49,887 bases of DNA from an uncultured bacterium. Lineage in GTDB: Bacteria; Bdellovibrionota_B; Oligoflexia; Oligoflexales; CACXFL01. The stretch's first letter is position 1. Each line of letters opens with the position of its first letter. Both the position numbers and the translations under genes were made by a program. The stretch is taken from contig CACXFL010000038.1 of assembly GCA_902766925.1 (NCBI GenBank), positions 1-49,887 of the forward strand, read 5' to 3'. The notes under the pieces are model-generated. The model had not been told where the DNA came from and did no database searches. It worked only from the letters and a program-made list of their open reading frames with translations. Of this stretch, positions 25,735-34,933 are shown piece after piece.

Positions 25735-27537
25735 ATGATTAAAATATTAAAAAAAATTGTCCTTATTTTTTTCATACTTATACAGTTTTCTGTAACAGCC
25801 TATGGATCAAGTTTTTATATTGATAATTATGATATAAAAATAGATGTAGATAGATTTAAAAAACTTCATATAACAGAGAAGATTGATGTTGTATTTCAAG
25901 TTAGTTCTCATGGGATAATAAGACAGATTGATCTAGGTAAATATTATATAGATAACATAAGAGTTAATGATACTAACGAAGTTAGATATAATAAAAAATT
26001 TATTGAAATTAAAATAGGAAATCCCCGATACTTTGTTCCAAAACAAGTTAGTTATTTAATTAGTTACGATCTTCAATATACCGATAACAAAGCAGAACTC
26101 TACCATAATCTAATAGGAACCGGTTGGTCCACTAAAATAAGGAAGGTTAATTTTGAAATTAACCTTCCTATTCCTGTAGATAAAGAACAGGTAGGTCTTT
26201 CAATAGGACAGTATGGACATAAAGGTTTTGATGAAGGGGCTTTGTATAAAATAGAATCAGGTTTAATTAAAGGGTATACTACAAGAAGCTTAGATCCTAA
26301 CGAAGCAATTACCCTTCGTGTGAATCTAGATTCCAGGTATTTTATTCCTTATAAAGATAATTTACCTAGAACTTTTCTAATTATTTCTATTATATTAACA
26401 CTTCTTTCTTATCTTCTATGGTATTATTACGGTAAGGATTTTAAAGTAATTCCTGTTGTTAATTTTAGAATTCCTAAAGGAGTAGATCCCTTCATAGCTG
26501 AACTTGTCTATTCTGAAAAAGTGACAGAAAAAAGTATTGCAGCGTTTTTAATAGATCTGGCAGCTCGAGGGTATGTAAAAATAGAACCTAAAGGAAAATC
26601 TGATTTTGCTATTAGAAAGATTAAAATACCTAAGGAATCAGGAATAGAAAAAGATTTTATGGAATCTTTGTTTAGAGGAGAAGAACTGGTCTTAAAAGAA
26701 GAGTTAGCGTCTAATCTTAGTTTTGGGACAAGATGTTTTAAAATATTAACTGAAAAGTCGGCTGAAAAATACCAATATTTTATCCAACACGATATGGCAA
26801 CTTTTCTGTCTTGGCTACTTACTCTTTCATGTTTAGTCTGTTTTGCAGGAACTTATTTCAGTAAACAATTCCTACTGTATTTTCTATGGTACAATTTACC
26901 TAATATATTAGAGTATGTATCTTTTATTCTCCTTTGTGTTTATGTTTTTATGAGTAAATCCTATGGATATCTTGTAAAAATATTTCTTACTGTGATTTCA
27001 GCTGTAGGTTCTATTTGTTTATCCTGGACTCTTATACCTGAAAGACCTGTGATGAGTTTTCTAGGTTTTACCTGTTTTGTAATATCTTTGATCTGTAGCT
27101 TGTGTATGTCAAAAAGAAATAAAAAAGGAACCAAGCTGTATTCTGATCTTCTTGGACTTAAACATTTCATTAAAGTAACTAAAGTAAATCATATTAGAAT
27201 TTTAGTTCATAAAAATCCTACATATTTTTATGATGTACTACCATATGCCTATGTACTTGGAGTTTCAGATTATTGGATAAAACATTTTACTCGTGCTATT
27301 AACGTAGATCCGGGACTTCGTACTATAACAGGATACTCTGATATGGGAGTTGTCCTAAATAACACTAATATGTTTAGAAATTTTACAACCTCTATATGTA
27401 GATCCAGCAGCCAGTCTTTAAAATATTGTAAATCTTCTCAAAAAGAAGGAGGATTTTTTGGAGGAATAGGTTCTTCTGGTGGAGGAGGAGGCTTTGCCGG
27501 AGGAGGCGGAGGAGGAGGCGGTGGCCGTGCCTGGTAG
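25735..27537 (+). CDS. DUF2207 family membrane protein with Gly-rich tail
   Basis: The 600-residue protein has a signal peptide, an N-terminal extracytoplasmic beta-rich domain of about 180 residues (SFYIDNYDIKIDVDRFKKLH), a membrane segment at ~213-230, and a cytoplasmic domain with LIDLAARGYVKIEPKG, typical of DUF2207. Further membrane segments follow around 350-470. It ends with a long Gly tail (SSGGGGGFAGGGGG), also typical. DUF2207 proteins are commonly paired with LemA, as here (72 bases downstream). Role unknown, presumably cell-envelope related. Confidence 0.9.
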   Translation: MIKILKKIVLIFFILIQFSVTAYGSSFYIDNYDIKIDVDRFKKLHITEKIDVVFQVSSHGIIRQIDLGKYYIDNIRVNDTNEVRYNKKFIEIKIGNPRYFVPKQVSYLISYDLQYTDNKAELYHNLIGTGWSTKIRKVNFEINLPIPVDKEQVGLSIGQYGHKGFDEGALYKIESGLIKGYTTRSLDPNEAITLRVNLDSRYFIPYKDNLPRTFLIISIILTLLSYLLWYYYGKDFKVIPVVNFRIPKGVDPFIAELVYSEKVTEKSIAAFLIDLAARGYVKIEPKGKSDFAIRKIKIPKESGIEKDFMESLFRGEELVLKEELASNLSFGTRCFKILTEKSAEKYQYFIQHDMATFLSWLLTLSCLVCFAGTYFSKQFLLYFLWYNLPNILEYVSFILLCVYVFMSKSYGYLVKIFLTVISAVGSICLSWTLIPERPVMSFLGFTCFVISLICSLCMSKRNKKGTKLYSDLLGLKHFIKVTKVNHIRILVHKNPTYFYDVLPYAYVLGVSDYWIKHFTRAINVDPGLRTITGYSDMGVVLNNTNMFRNFTTSICRSSSQSLKYCKSSQKEGGFFGGIGSSGGGGGFAGGGGGGGGGRAW

Positions 27538-27608
27538 TAAGTTATTATGTATGATACAAGAATAGGTAAAGTTTTTTTGAATAACAATATAATGTTAGGG
27601 GGAAGAAA

Positions 27609-28169
27609 ATGGGTATAACGGTAGTGTTTGGAGTTTTTCTAGCAGTAGTAGTACTAGTAGTAGGGTATGTGATAGTTTGTTATAACAAAGGTATATCTTT
27701 AAGAAACTATGTTAAAGAAGCTTTTTCTACCATGGATGTATATCTTAAAAAAAGATGGGATCTTATTCCTAATCTTGTGGAAACTACTAAAGGATATGCA
27801 GCACATGAAAAATCAACTTTCGAAGAAGTGATAAAGATGAGAAATATGGCTTATTCAGGACTTTCTCAAACTGAAAAAATAGATGTAAATACTAAACTTA
27901 GTGGGTTTTTATCTAGACTTATTGCAGTATCTGAAGCTTATCCAGAACTTAAAGCAAATGAAAACTTTAAAAATCTAGCTTCTCAGTTATCTGCACTCGA
28001 GGAGGATATTGCTATGGCAAGAAAATACTATAACGGAACGGTAAGAGAATATAATAACTTCTTACAATATTTTCCTACAAATATCATAGGATCTATTCTT
28101 GGATTTAGAACCGAGGCATTTTTTGAAATATCAGGTGAAGAACGTAATAATGTACAGGTTAAATTTTAA
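27609..28169 (+). CDS. lemA: LemA family protein
   Basis: The 186-residue protein has one N-terminal membrane segment (VVFGVFLAVVVLVVGYVIVCY) and the LemA core: LKKRWDLIPNLVETTKGYAAHE, YPELKANENFKNL, LEEDIAMARKYYNGTVREYN and FPTNIIGSILGF. The length is normal. A GGGGGAAG site precedes the ATG. It follows the DUF2207 gene in a conserved pairing. LemA proteins are helical envelope proteins of uncertain biochemical role. Confidence 0.95.
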   Translation: MGITVVFGVFLAVVVLVVGYVIVCYNKGISLRNYVKEAFSTMDVYLKKRWDLIPNLVETTKGYAAHEKSTFEEVIKMRNMAYSGLSQTEKIDVNTKLSGFLSRLIAVSEAYPELKANENFKNLASQLSALEEDIAMARKYYNGTVREYNNFLQYFPTNIIGSILGFRTEAFFEISGEERNNVQVKF

Positions 28170-28170
28170 T

Positions 28171-28248
28171 ATGGTTAAAGTAGTAAATTGCTTTTACCTT
28201 TTGTTTGTTTTTATGGCAGGAAGTTGTAGTAGAATGATAGGTGATTAA
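28171..28248 (+). CDS. Possible 25-residue mini-lipoprotein
   Basis: An ATG one base after the lemA stop opens a 25-codon frame: a hydrophobic stretch (CFYLLFVFMAGSC) with a lipobox-like end, then SRMIGD and stop. It could be a translationally coupled tiny lipoprotein of the entericidin kind, or the remnant of a longer one. No independent ribosome site is seen. Confidence 0.3.
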   Translation: MVKVVNCFYLLFVFMAGSCSRMIGD

Positions 28249-28403
28249 AATTTAGAAATAATAAATTCTTATTTAAAACATCCTATAAAGTATTAAATTT
28301 ATAGTCTAGACTTTAATTTGCGGGTTGTAATAATCTTGCTTCTTTGCTAACTTCTTTTCTTATTCAGATGATGAAAATTTGATACCTTAAACAGGATACT
28401 ATT

Positions 28404-29735
28404 GTGAAAATAAATACAGTAAATATTTATATCAAAACCTTGGGATGTAAGGTTAATCTATTTGATTCTAACGTCATAGCTTCTAGATTAAAAGAACTAA
28501 GACTCGAAGGGATAGATATTGATATTGTAAATGATTATAAGAAGGCTCAATGTATAATTATAAATACCTGCAGTGTAACTCATAATGCTGAAAAAGAAGT
28601 ATTCTATCTTATAAGACACTATAGAAAAGAAAACCCACAGGTAAGAATAGTTCTTACAGGATGTGCTGTAAGTATAGATGAGGTAAGACAAAGACTACAA
28701 CAAGATTACGGAATAGATCTTCTTGTTTTAAACCAGGATAAATCAAGGTTTGTCTCTATTTTTATTCCTAAACTCTATTCTTGGATTAATTCCATCGATC
28801 AGAAGCTGTCTATAGATAATAAAGAATTAAATCTAGATGGTTCTAATTATCACTCAGATATTTTATTCGGAGAAGGATTATCAGATAGACAAAGGTATTT
28901 TTTAAAAATACAAGATGGATGTAATGCAATGTGTAGTTATTGTATTATTCCTTACACTAGAGGAAGAGCTAGAAGTGTAGATGAAGATTTAGTTATAGAT
29001 CAGATTAAAAAGATTGTAGATCGTGGAATAAAAGAGATAGTTCTTACAGGAATTCATGTAGGAAGATACGGTACAGATAGAGGATCTAGTCTGTTAAATC
29101 TTTTGAAAAAAATTAATCAAATAAAACCTTATTTTAGATATAGAATATCTTCTATTGAAATCAATGAACTCAGTGATGATCTTCTGTCTTGCTTAAAAGA
29201 TAGTCCATATTTTTGTCCTCATTTTCATATTCCTATGCAATCTGGATCTGATAAGATTCTATCTTTAATGAATAGAAAATATACAAGATCTGAGTTTAAA
29301 GATAGAATTTTCCAAATTAAATCTGAGTTTGAAAATGTAAATATAGGAACCGATATAATAGTTGGATTCCCAACTGAAGATGAAACTGATTTTAAAGATA
29401 GTCAGAATCTTATAGAAGATAGTGGCTTAAACTATCTTCATGTCTTTCCTTACTCCCCTAGATATGGCACTAGATCCTACAAAATGCCTGATATTAATCA
29501 GAATGAGAAAGTTAAAAGAGCAAAGATCTTAAGAGAACTTTCAGCTAAGCTTTATGAAGCGTACCTTGATCAAAATATAGGAACCACAGTTGAGTTATTG
29601 TGGGAGACAGAACATGAGGCTTGTAGTAAAAATTATATTCATGTCTTAGATGATAAAAAACATCTGCCAGGATCAGTTGAGATGGCAGTACTAAAAGAGA
29701 AGGACCCTTCTTGTTCCACATATTTGAGAATTTAG
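28404..29735 (+). CDS. mtaB: MtaB-type tRNA methylthiotransferase
   Basis: The 443-residue radical-SAM protein would convert t6A37 to ms2t6A37 in tRNAs reading ANN codons. N-terminal UPF0004 cysteines are Cys15 (KTLGCKVN), Cys56 (INTCSVT) and Cys87 (LTGCAV). The radical-SAM cluster is Cys173-x3-Cys177-x2-Cys180 (QDGCNAMCSYC). The GCKVN signature and QDGCN segment distinguish MtaB from MiaB. A C-terminal TRAM-like region is present. Length is normal. It is not obviously in an operon with its neighbours. Confidence 0.93.
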   Translation: MKINTVNIYIKTLGCKVNLFDSNVIASRLKELRLEGIDIDIVNDYKKAQCIIINTCSVTHNAEKEVFYLIRHYRKENPQVRIVLTGCAVSIDEVRQRLQQDYGIDLLVLNQDKSRFVSIFIPKLYSWINSIDQKLSIDNKELNLDGSNYHSDILFGEGLSDRQRYFLKIQDGCNAMCSYCIIPYTRGRARSVDEDLVIDQIKKIVDRGIKEIVLTGIHVGRYGTDRGSSLLNLLKKINQIKPYFRYRISSIEINELSDDLLSCLKDSPYFCPHFHIPMQSGSDKILSLMNRKYTRSEFKDRIFQIKSEFENVNIGTDIIVGFPTEDETDFKDSQNLIEDSGLNYLHVFPYSPRYGTRSYKMPDINQNEKVKRAKILRELSAKLYEAYLDQNIGTTVELLWETEHEACSKNYIHVLDDKKHLPGSVEMAVLKEKDPSCSTYLRI

Positions 29736-29826
29736 TAATAAATGTTGTCTAGTTTTTAGGTGTGTGGTAGCTTTTTATAGATCAAGGTATGTAAAATTAA
29801 GTTGATGAGCTTGGGGGTTACAAGTA

Positions 29827-31284
29827 GTGGTTGGGAAAACTTGTAGTGGAGTGAGAGCTTTAATTAAAAAAAATAAATCTTGTCTTTTGATGAGAAAGAT
29901 CTTAACGGATGCCTGTGTTTTTATAAAAATTATTTTTCTTATCTTATTTTGTAGAATAATTCTATTCGATTTACCAATATTAAACGCTTCTGATTCAAAA
30001 GAGTATGAGTTAGGTTTTGAGGTAGAAACTTATCTAGAATCAGATCAGTCTTCCTTTGATGAAGATAAAATAGAAAAACAACTAGATTTAACTCCTAAAC
30101 CATTTTTGGTATCTGATAGGGGAGAAGATCTTATTAAAAAAGCTCTTCCTATATTATATGAGGCTGTAAAAAAGGTATATCCAGATAGTTATCAAGAGTT
30201 TTTGTCGGGATGGAATATACAGGAAGTAATGAGGTTTTTAAACTCGTTTAATCACTCTTTTTTAAAACCTAAACAAAGTCTGAGTAAATCAGCCAAGAAG
30301 TTTTCTGGGCTGAACACACAGAAAGTAGTGATGCTTTTTGACTCGTCTGATCACCCTTTTTTAAAACCTAAACCTAACTTAAGTAAATCAGCTAAGAAAA
30401 AAAGAGTTAAAGGTTTTATTCCTATTTTTTCTGAAATATTTGAAGGAATAAAATTTTTTAAAGAAGCTGAACTCTCAGATGATAATGAGTTTTTCGTAGC
30501 AGAATTTTTACTGGATCTTCCATTCAATTTTAAAACGACTTCTCCAGAACATAGTAAAAGACATGATGGAGCAAGTATCAGTATTAAAGGGAGAGATGTA
30601 TACGTTTATAAGATAAGTGAAGCTAAAGAAGGAGGAAAGTATAGAACGGCTCAAGGACTGGGAGTGTTTGAAAGATGGACTGAAGAAGGACTCTATATTT
30701 ATGATACCAGTTTTAGTCCCGAACATCTGTTTTTAGTTTTAAATGACGATGACAATGGAGACCAAAGGATAGTTAATATAAAAGAAGCTAGTTTTGAAGA
30801 TTTTCAATCTATAACAGAAGTTGGAGGAACTAATTTTAAACGAGAAAATTTAGATAGACCTGGATTTAAAGGAAGCTTTTTTGATATTGCCAGAGTAGTC
30901 GGGGGACATAAAAAATTAGAGCTTGTTGGAAAACAGATGCTTCAAATACTGAATAAGGTAGAAAAAGCTAGAGGACTTTCGGGAATGTATCTAGATATAA
31001 ATAAAAACTTAGTTTCTTCTGTAATAGAGGATCTAATACTCTTTGTTCAAACTCACGGAAGACTTCCTAGTTTTGAATCCACTTCTATGAATGAAAAACT
31101 TTTAAGACTTTCCTTGTACTACGTACTTTATACTCCAAGTATTTTTGTAATAGATACTGAACTTCAATCTAAATACGATAAGATACTTCACCCTCTTGTA
31201 TCAGGTGAAAATATATTTGCTCCTAATATGCAATATCTTCGAGGATTTTCAAGGGATAAAAAATGTGTGAGTTGGTTTAGATAA
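29827..31284 (+). CDS. Exported protein with nuclease-like motif, paralogue 1
   Basis: The frame opens with GTG at 29827, but the ATG at 29890 gives a protein of 464 residues that starts with a long hydrophobic segment (FIKIIFLILFCRIILF) and signal-like N-terminus. In ATG numbering, RHDG with Asp226 is followed after 17 residues by Glu244-Ala-Lys246 (ISEAKEGGKY), then Q..GVFERW. This is the layout of a PD-(D/E)XK nuclease core. The paralogue at 31321-32520 keeps the same spacing. Residues 106-171 are a tandem duplication of 33 residues ending LSKSAKK. Function by motif only; no family recalled. Confidence 0.75.
   Translation: MVGKTCSGVRALIKKNKSCLLMRKILTDACVFIKIIFLILFCRIILFDLPILNASDSKEYELGFEVETYLESDQSSFDEDKIEKQLDLTPKPFLVSDRGEDLIKKALPILYEAVKKVYPDSYQEFLSGWNIQEVMRFLNSFNHSFLKPKQSLSKSAKKFSGLNTQKVVMLFDSSDHPFLKPKPNLSKSAKKKRVKGFIPIFSEIFEGIKFFKEAELSDDNEFFVAEFLLDLPFNFKTTSPEHSKRHDGASISIKGRDVYVYKISEAKEGGKYRTAQGLGVFERWTEEGLYIYDTSFSPEHLFLVLNDDDNGDQRIVNIKEASFEDFQSITEVGGTNFKRENLDRPGFKGSFFDIARVVGGHKKLELVGKQMLQILNKVEKARGLSGMYLDINKNLVSSVIEDLILFVQTHGRLPSFESTSMNEKLLRLSLYYVLYTPSIFVIDTELQSKYDKILHPLVSGENIFAPNMQYLRGFSRDKKCVSWFR
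30205..30402 (+). repeat. Two tandem 99-bp units inside a coding region
   Basis: Unit 1 (30205-30303) and unit 2 (30304-30402) each encode 33 residues with the shared pattern SG.N.Q.V....S..H.FLKPK..LSKSAKK. Differences are spread over the unit, so the duplication is not very recent. Confidence 0.8.
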
Positions 31285-31320
31285 TTGTAGTGGTGAGGAT
31301 AAAAAGATTAAGGATTATTG

Positions 31321-32520
31321 ATGCTTTTTAAGTTGAAAATATTTGTAATTTTGGTTTTATTTAACGCTTTTTTTACTGAATCTAAAGCGTTTGAAGACCA
31401 GTTTCCTTCCGGGATAACTCTAAGGGGGTATAAGCTTGTCAGCAAATACTTTCCTGTGCTTACAAAATTTGCTGATTCAATATTAGAAACAAAATCTTAT
31501 AAATTTTTTGAAAAATGGACTAAAGAAGATCTTCTGATTCTGTTTGAAAGTATTTTTGAAACTGGAGTACATCAATCTACTACTAGTGAAGCTGATTTTA
31601 TATCTGGGTTTGAAGGAGCTATGAGTAATATATTTGGGATGATAGAACTTAGAAAAAGATATCCTCATTCTCAAGGTTATGTAGTTGTTACGGATCTAGT
31701 TTTAGATAGATTAATTCTTTATGTGTATCAGTCTAAATCTTTAAGGTTTTTACAAAATCAAATTAGAAAAAATATGTTGAAAAAAACAAGACATGATGGA
31801 CTGGTATATAGAAGGGAGGACGAAAAGTTTGTTATTTATCAGGTGTTTGAGTCTAAAGCTTCTGGAAAGTATAACGGAGAGCAATCTCAGGGGGTTTTTC
31901 AAAGATGGCAAACGATTGGATTATTTATAGGAGGATATCATATCAAACCTTCTGATATCTATTTTAGAAGTATACATACTGGAAGACTGGTACATATATC
32001 CGATATGAACGTAGCTGATTTTAAACAATACATTTTTTTGTCTCATATTAAAAAGATTGGAAAAAATAAAAAACAAACAGCTTTTTGGGGAGAACGTTTC
32101 CAAGTACCATATTCTGCTCCTGTTACTGTAGCTCATAAAAGGTATAAAGAAATATATGAAGATTTTTTTATGTATCTTGGAAGTAGAGTGTATACCTATA
32201 TTTTAGGGATTATAAGTCGTAGTAAAACTAATACGGGTAAAACTATAGCTGATGTTGTTCATCGATATTATTCAGAATTTATCGATGAAATGAACAAGGA
32301 ATATCAAGTTATAGAACAACTTCTTATAGAAGAAGATCCTGATATGATAAAGTTTTTAGATAAAAATGAATCACGTCTTTTAACATATGGTTTTATCCTT
32401 CCTTTTTTTATGGAGTATAAAGAGTCAAGTAAAATTACTGAACTGATGAACAGGAAGTTTTCAAGAAAGCTTGTATTTAGGATGAAGTGTAAGTCTTTCT
32501 TTTCAGATATAGATTTTTAG
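31321..32520 (+). CDS. Exported protein with nuclease-like motif, paralogue 2
   Basis: The ATG at 31321 has AAGGA 7 bases before it; the product is 399 residues. A signal peptide (LKIFVILVLFNAFFTESKAF) is followed by a helical region. RHDG with Asp159, 17 residues, then Glu177-Ser-Lys179 (VFESKASGKY), then Q..GVFQRW and GLFIGG match paralogue 1. A basic segment KKIGKNKKQ follows. It lacks the 33-residue repeats of its neighbour. The two genes lie 36 bases apart, so they are cotranscribed. A secreted DNase is a reasonable hypothesis but is inferred from spacing of motif residues alone. Confidence 0.75.
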   Translation: MLFKLKIFVILVLFNAFFTESKAFEDQFPSGITLRGYKLVSKYFPVLTKFADSILETKSYKFFEKWTKEDLLILFESIFETGVHQSTTSEADFISGFEGAMSNIFGMIELRKRYPHSQGYVVVTDLVLDRLILYVYQSKSLRFLQNQIRKNMLKKTRHDGLVYRREDEKFVIYQVFESKASGKYNGEQSQGVFQRWQTIGLFIGGYHIKPSDIYFRSIHTGRLVHISDMNVADFKQYIFLSHIKKIGKNKKQTAFWGERFQVPYSAPVTVAHKRYKEIYEDFFMYLGSRVYTYILGIISRSKTNTGKTIADVVHRYYSEFIDEMNKEYQVIEQLLIEEDPDMIKFLDKNESRLLTYGFILPFFMEYKESSKITELMNRKFSRKLVFRMKCKSFFSDIDF

Positions 32521-32633
32521 CTCCTAGTTAAATAATTGTAGTTAAATCTTATGGTTTTGATTTATATCAATTTAAATCAACTCCTTTTTACACATATACT
32601 GTAATGTATATCTTGTATAAGGAGGATAATTTA

Positions 32634-34082
32634 ATGAAAGAATATACTCTCAAGTGGATTCTTCTATCATTTGTTATGGGTTTATTTATGGTGGTTGGTT
32701 GGTCAACGCTCTGTTTTTGTCAAACTGAGACTGTAAACCTAATGGTAGGACAGACTAAGACTTTAAAATTTCAAAGTATAGTAAAAGAAGTAAATATAGA
32801 TGATCTATCAGTAGTAGATGTTGAAAAAGGAGATGATAAAACAGCTATTCAGGTTATAGCTCGAAAAAAAGGAAGAGTTAAAGGACAGATTTTCTTTTAT
32901 GATAAAGATCCAATAAGTTATGTATTTAACATAGAAACAGGACTAGATCAGTTAGAAAAAAGAATAAAGGCAGAGTTTCCTTATTTAACTACAAGAATTC
33001 AAGATGGTAAGGTTGTAATAGAAGGAAAATTTAAAAATGATAGTGAGAAAAAATCTTTTAGAAATAAATTTTCTCAAGAACTTAAAACTTCTATTATAGA
33101 TAATGCTTCTAACTCTGTAGCAGAGATAGCTATCATATGTAAGAATATAAATAATATGTTCAGAGAGGCCATGATTACTAACGTACAAGCAGTAAATTAT
33201 GGACAAAAAATAGTGATAGAAGGAAGTGCTGTTAGTAAAAGTCAAACTGATAGAATTAGATCTATTGCAGAAAAGGTATACCCTTATGTACAACTCAAAC
33301 TAGATAAAGGTATTAACGCTTCAGATACTTTAAATGTTGAGGTTTTATTTATAGAAGTAGAAAGACGTAAAGATATAGATGTTGGAAATAGGGCTTTCCA
33401 GGGAGGACATCATGTAGTAGAAGGTAGTCCTCTAATTCAAGCTTCTAGTGGAGGAAGTCCAAAAGTTAGTAAAGTACTTGGCTCATCTTTACAATACCAA
33501 GTAGGTCCTATGTATATGTTCTTAGATCTTATAGAAAAAACAGTGGTATCTAAAGTATTTTCTCATCCTAAACTTGTAGTAAGAAGTGGACATTCTGCTA
33601 CCTTTCATGCTGGAAATAGGATATATATACAAAAAAATATCGTAAGTAGTGGAACTGTTACTACAGATTATGAAGAAGTAAATACCGGTATTGAAATATC
33701 GATAGTTCCTAAATCTGATACTATATCTAGAATAGATAATGATATTTCTATAAAAGTTTCAGATGTTAAATCATTAGAAGGAACACCAAATATTTCAGTA
33801 TCTGAAATAAAAACAGCTGTAACAATAGATAATGGTCAAAGTATACTTTTAAGTGGGCTTAGTTTAAAAGAGGATAAAAAGAGTGTAGATAAAATTCCTA
33901 TACTTGGATCTATTCCACTGGTAGGAGAGCTTTTTAAATTTAGATCTAAACAAGGATCTAGTAAAGAAATACTAGTTATACTTACTGTAAGTAAAATCAA
34001 TACATATGTAAGACCTCAAGAACTCGTAGATTCTATAGTACAAAAAGCAGATTCAGATATCTCGTTTTCAGTAATTGATTAG
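32634..34082 (+). CDS. CpaC-like secretin (type II/III secretion system pore protein)
   Basis: The start is the ATG at 32634, 8 bases after AAGGAGG; the product has 482 residues. A signal peptide ends near CFCQ. Residues ~30-105 form the N-terminal pilus-type domain (VNLMVGQTKTLKF, VEKGDDKTAIQV). Residues ~105-215 contain BON-like repeats (RIQDGKVVIEGKFKN, KIVIEGSAVSKSQ). The secretin domain follows with VEVLFIEVERR, FSHPKLVV, and the signature DNGQSILLSGL ... IPILGSIPLVGELFK. CpaC/RcpA proteins form outer-membrane pores for Tad pili, yet no ATPase, pilin or inner-membrane Tad gene is in the window. The next gene likely encodes a partner. Confidence 0.88.
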   Translation: MKEYTLKWILLSFVMGLFMVVGWSTLCFCQTETVNLMVGQTKTLKFQSIVKEVNIDDLSVVDVEKGDDKTAIQVIARKKGRVKGQIFFYDKDPISYVFNIETGLDQLEKRIKAEFPYLTTRIQDGKVVIEGKFKNDSEKKSFRNKFSQELKTSIIDNASNSVAEIAIICKNINNMFREAMITNVQAVNYGQKIVIEGSAVSKSQTDRIRSIAEKVYPYVQLKLDKGINASDTLNVEVLFIEVERRKDIDVGNRAFQGGHHVVEGSPLIQASSGGSPKVSKVLGSSLQYQVGPMYMFLDLIEKTVVSKVFSHPKLVVRSGHSATFHAGNRIYIQKNIVSSGTVTTDYEEVNTGIEISIVPKSDTISRIDNDISIKVSDVKSLEGTPNISVSEIKTAVTIDNGQSILLSGLSLKEDKKSVDKIPILGSIPLVGELFKFRSKQGSSKEILVILTVSKINTYVRPQELVDSIVQKADSDISFSVID

Positions 34083-34103
34083 TATCTAAGGAGAGTTAGT
34101 GTT

Positions 34104-34931
34104 ATGAATATAAATAAAAATATAAATAAAGCTAGAATAATTTGTTTTGTGATGATTGCTGTAACTTTTGTACTTGTAACTTTATTTTTGTCTATTAGGT
34201 TTAATTCATATAGTAAGGAAGCTTTGTTTAACTATGAATCTCAAGGAGAAAATTATGTATTTGTTACAGTAGAAGTATATTCAAAAAAAGATCCAAAAAA
34301 ATTACAGGATTTTTCTATCAATCTGAACGATAAAAATATTTTTATCTATGATGATTTATATCGATTTTCTACTTTTAAACAGGATATGAACGTAAGTTTA
34401 TATCTGTATAATTTTCAAAAACAAGACTTAAATAATTTATACTATAAATTAGTGTTTGTTGTTAACTCTTCACTGCTACATCCTTCTAATAAACTAGTTT
34501 TGTCAATGCAAGAGAAAAATTATAGTTTAGGAGAGATAAAAATCGAGAAGATGAATGGAGCGATTGATGATAAGCTAGCCGAGATGTACAAACAATTAGA
34601 ACTTATCTCCTATTATAAAGAACAAGTAAGTATGGATTATAAAAATATATATCTGGCTTATTCAGGGTATAATAATCTTAAAAGACTTATTGTTGATAAT
34701 AAATTAGATCCATTTCTTGTAGATCAGGCTATAAATAATTTTAAGGCAGAAGAAAGTCTTATAGCACTTATTACAGATATTGTAGATGAGATTAATTTTG
34801 ATGCTCAAAGAAAACTTATCCTATCTAATGAAGATACAGCTAAAGAAAGATATTTAGAACTTCTTAGTTTTTATAAAGCTAACAGGATGGTTCAAAGTTT
34901 AGATATAGAAGAAGTTCTAGCAGGAGGTTAA
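34104..34931 (+). CDS. Membrane-anchored protein next to the secretin
   Basis: The 275-residue protein has one N-terminal membrane segment (IICFVMIAVTFVLVTLFLSI) and a ~245-residue extracytoplasmic part. The first half is beta-rich (ENYVFVTVEVYSKK), the second helical (DDKLAEMYKQLELISYYKEQ). AAGGAGAG precedes the ATG. It is 21 bases downstream of the secretin gene, so it is cotranscribed, and could be the inner-membrane connector of a secretin-based exporter (inference). No family is recognised. The gene ends only two bases before the convergent panP-like gene, with no terminator between. Confidence 0.7.
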   Translation: MNINKNINKARIICFVMIAVTFVLVTLFLSIRFNSYSKEALFNYESQGENYVFVTVEVYSKKDPKKLQDFSINLNDKNIFIYDDLYRFSTFKQDMNVSLYLYNFQKQDLNNLYYKLVFVVNSSLLHPSNKLVLSMQEKNYSLGEIKIEKMNGAIDDKLAEMYKQLELISYYKEQVSMDYKNIYLAYSGYNNLKRLIVDNKLDPFLVDQAINNFKAEESLIALITDIVDEINFDAQRKLILSNEDTAKERYLELLSFYKANRMVQSLDIEEVLAGG

Positions 34932-34933
34932 TT

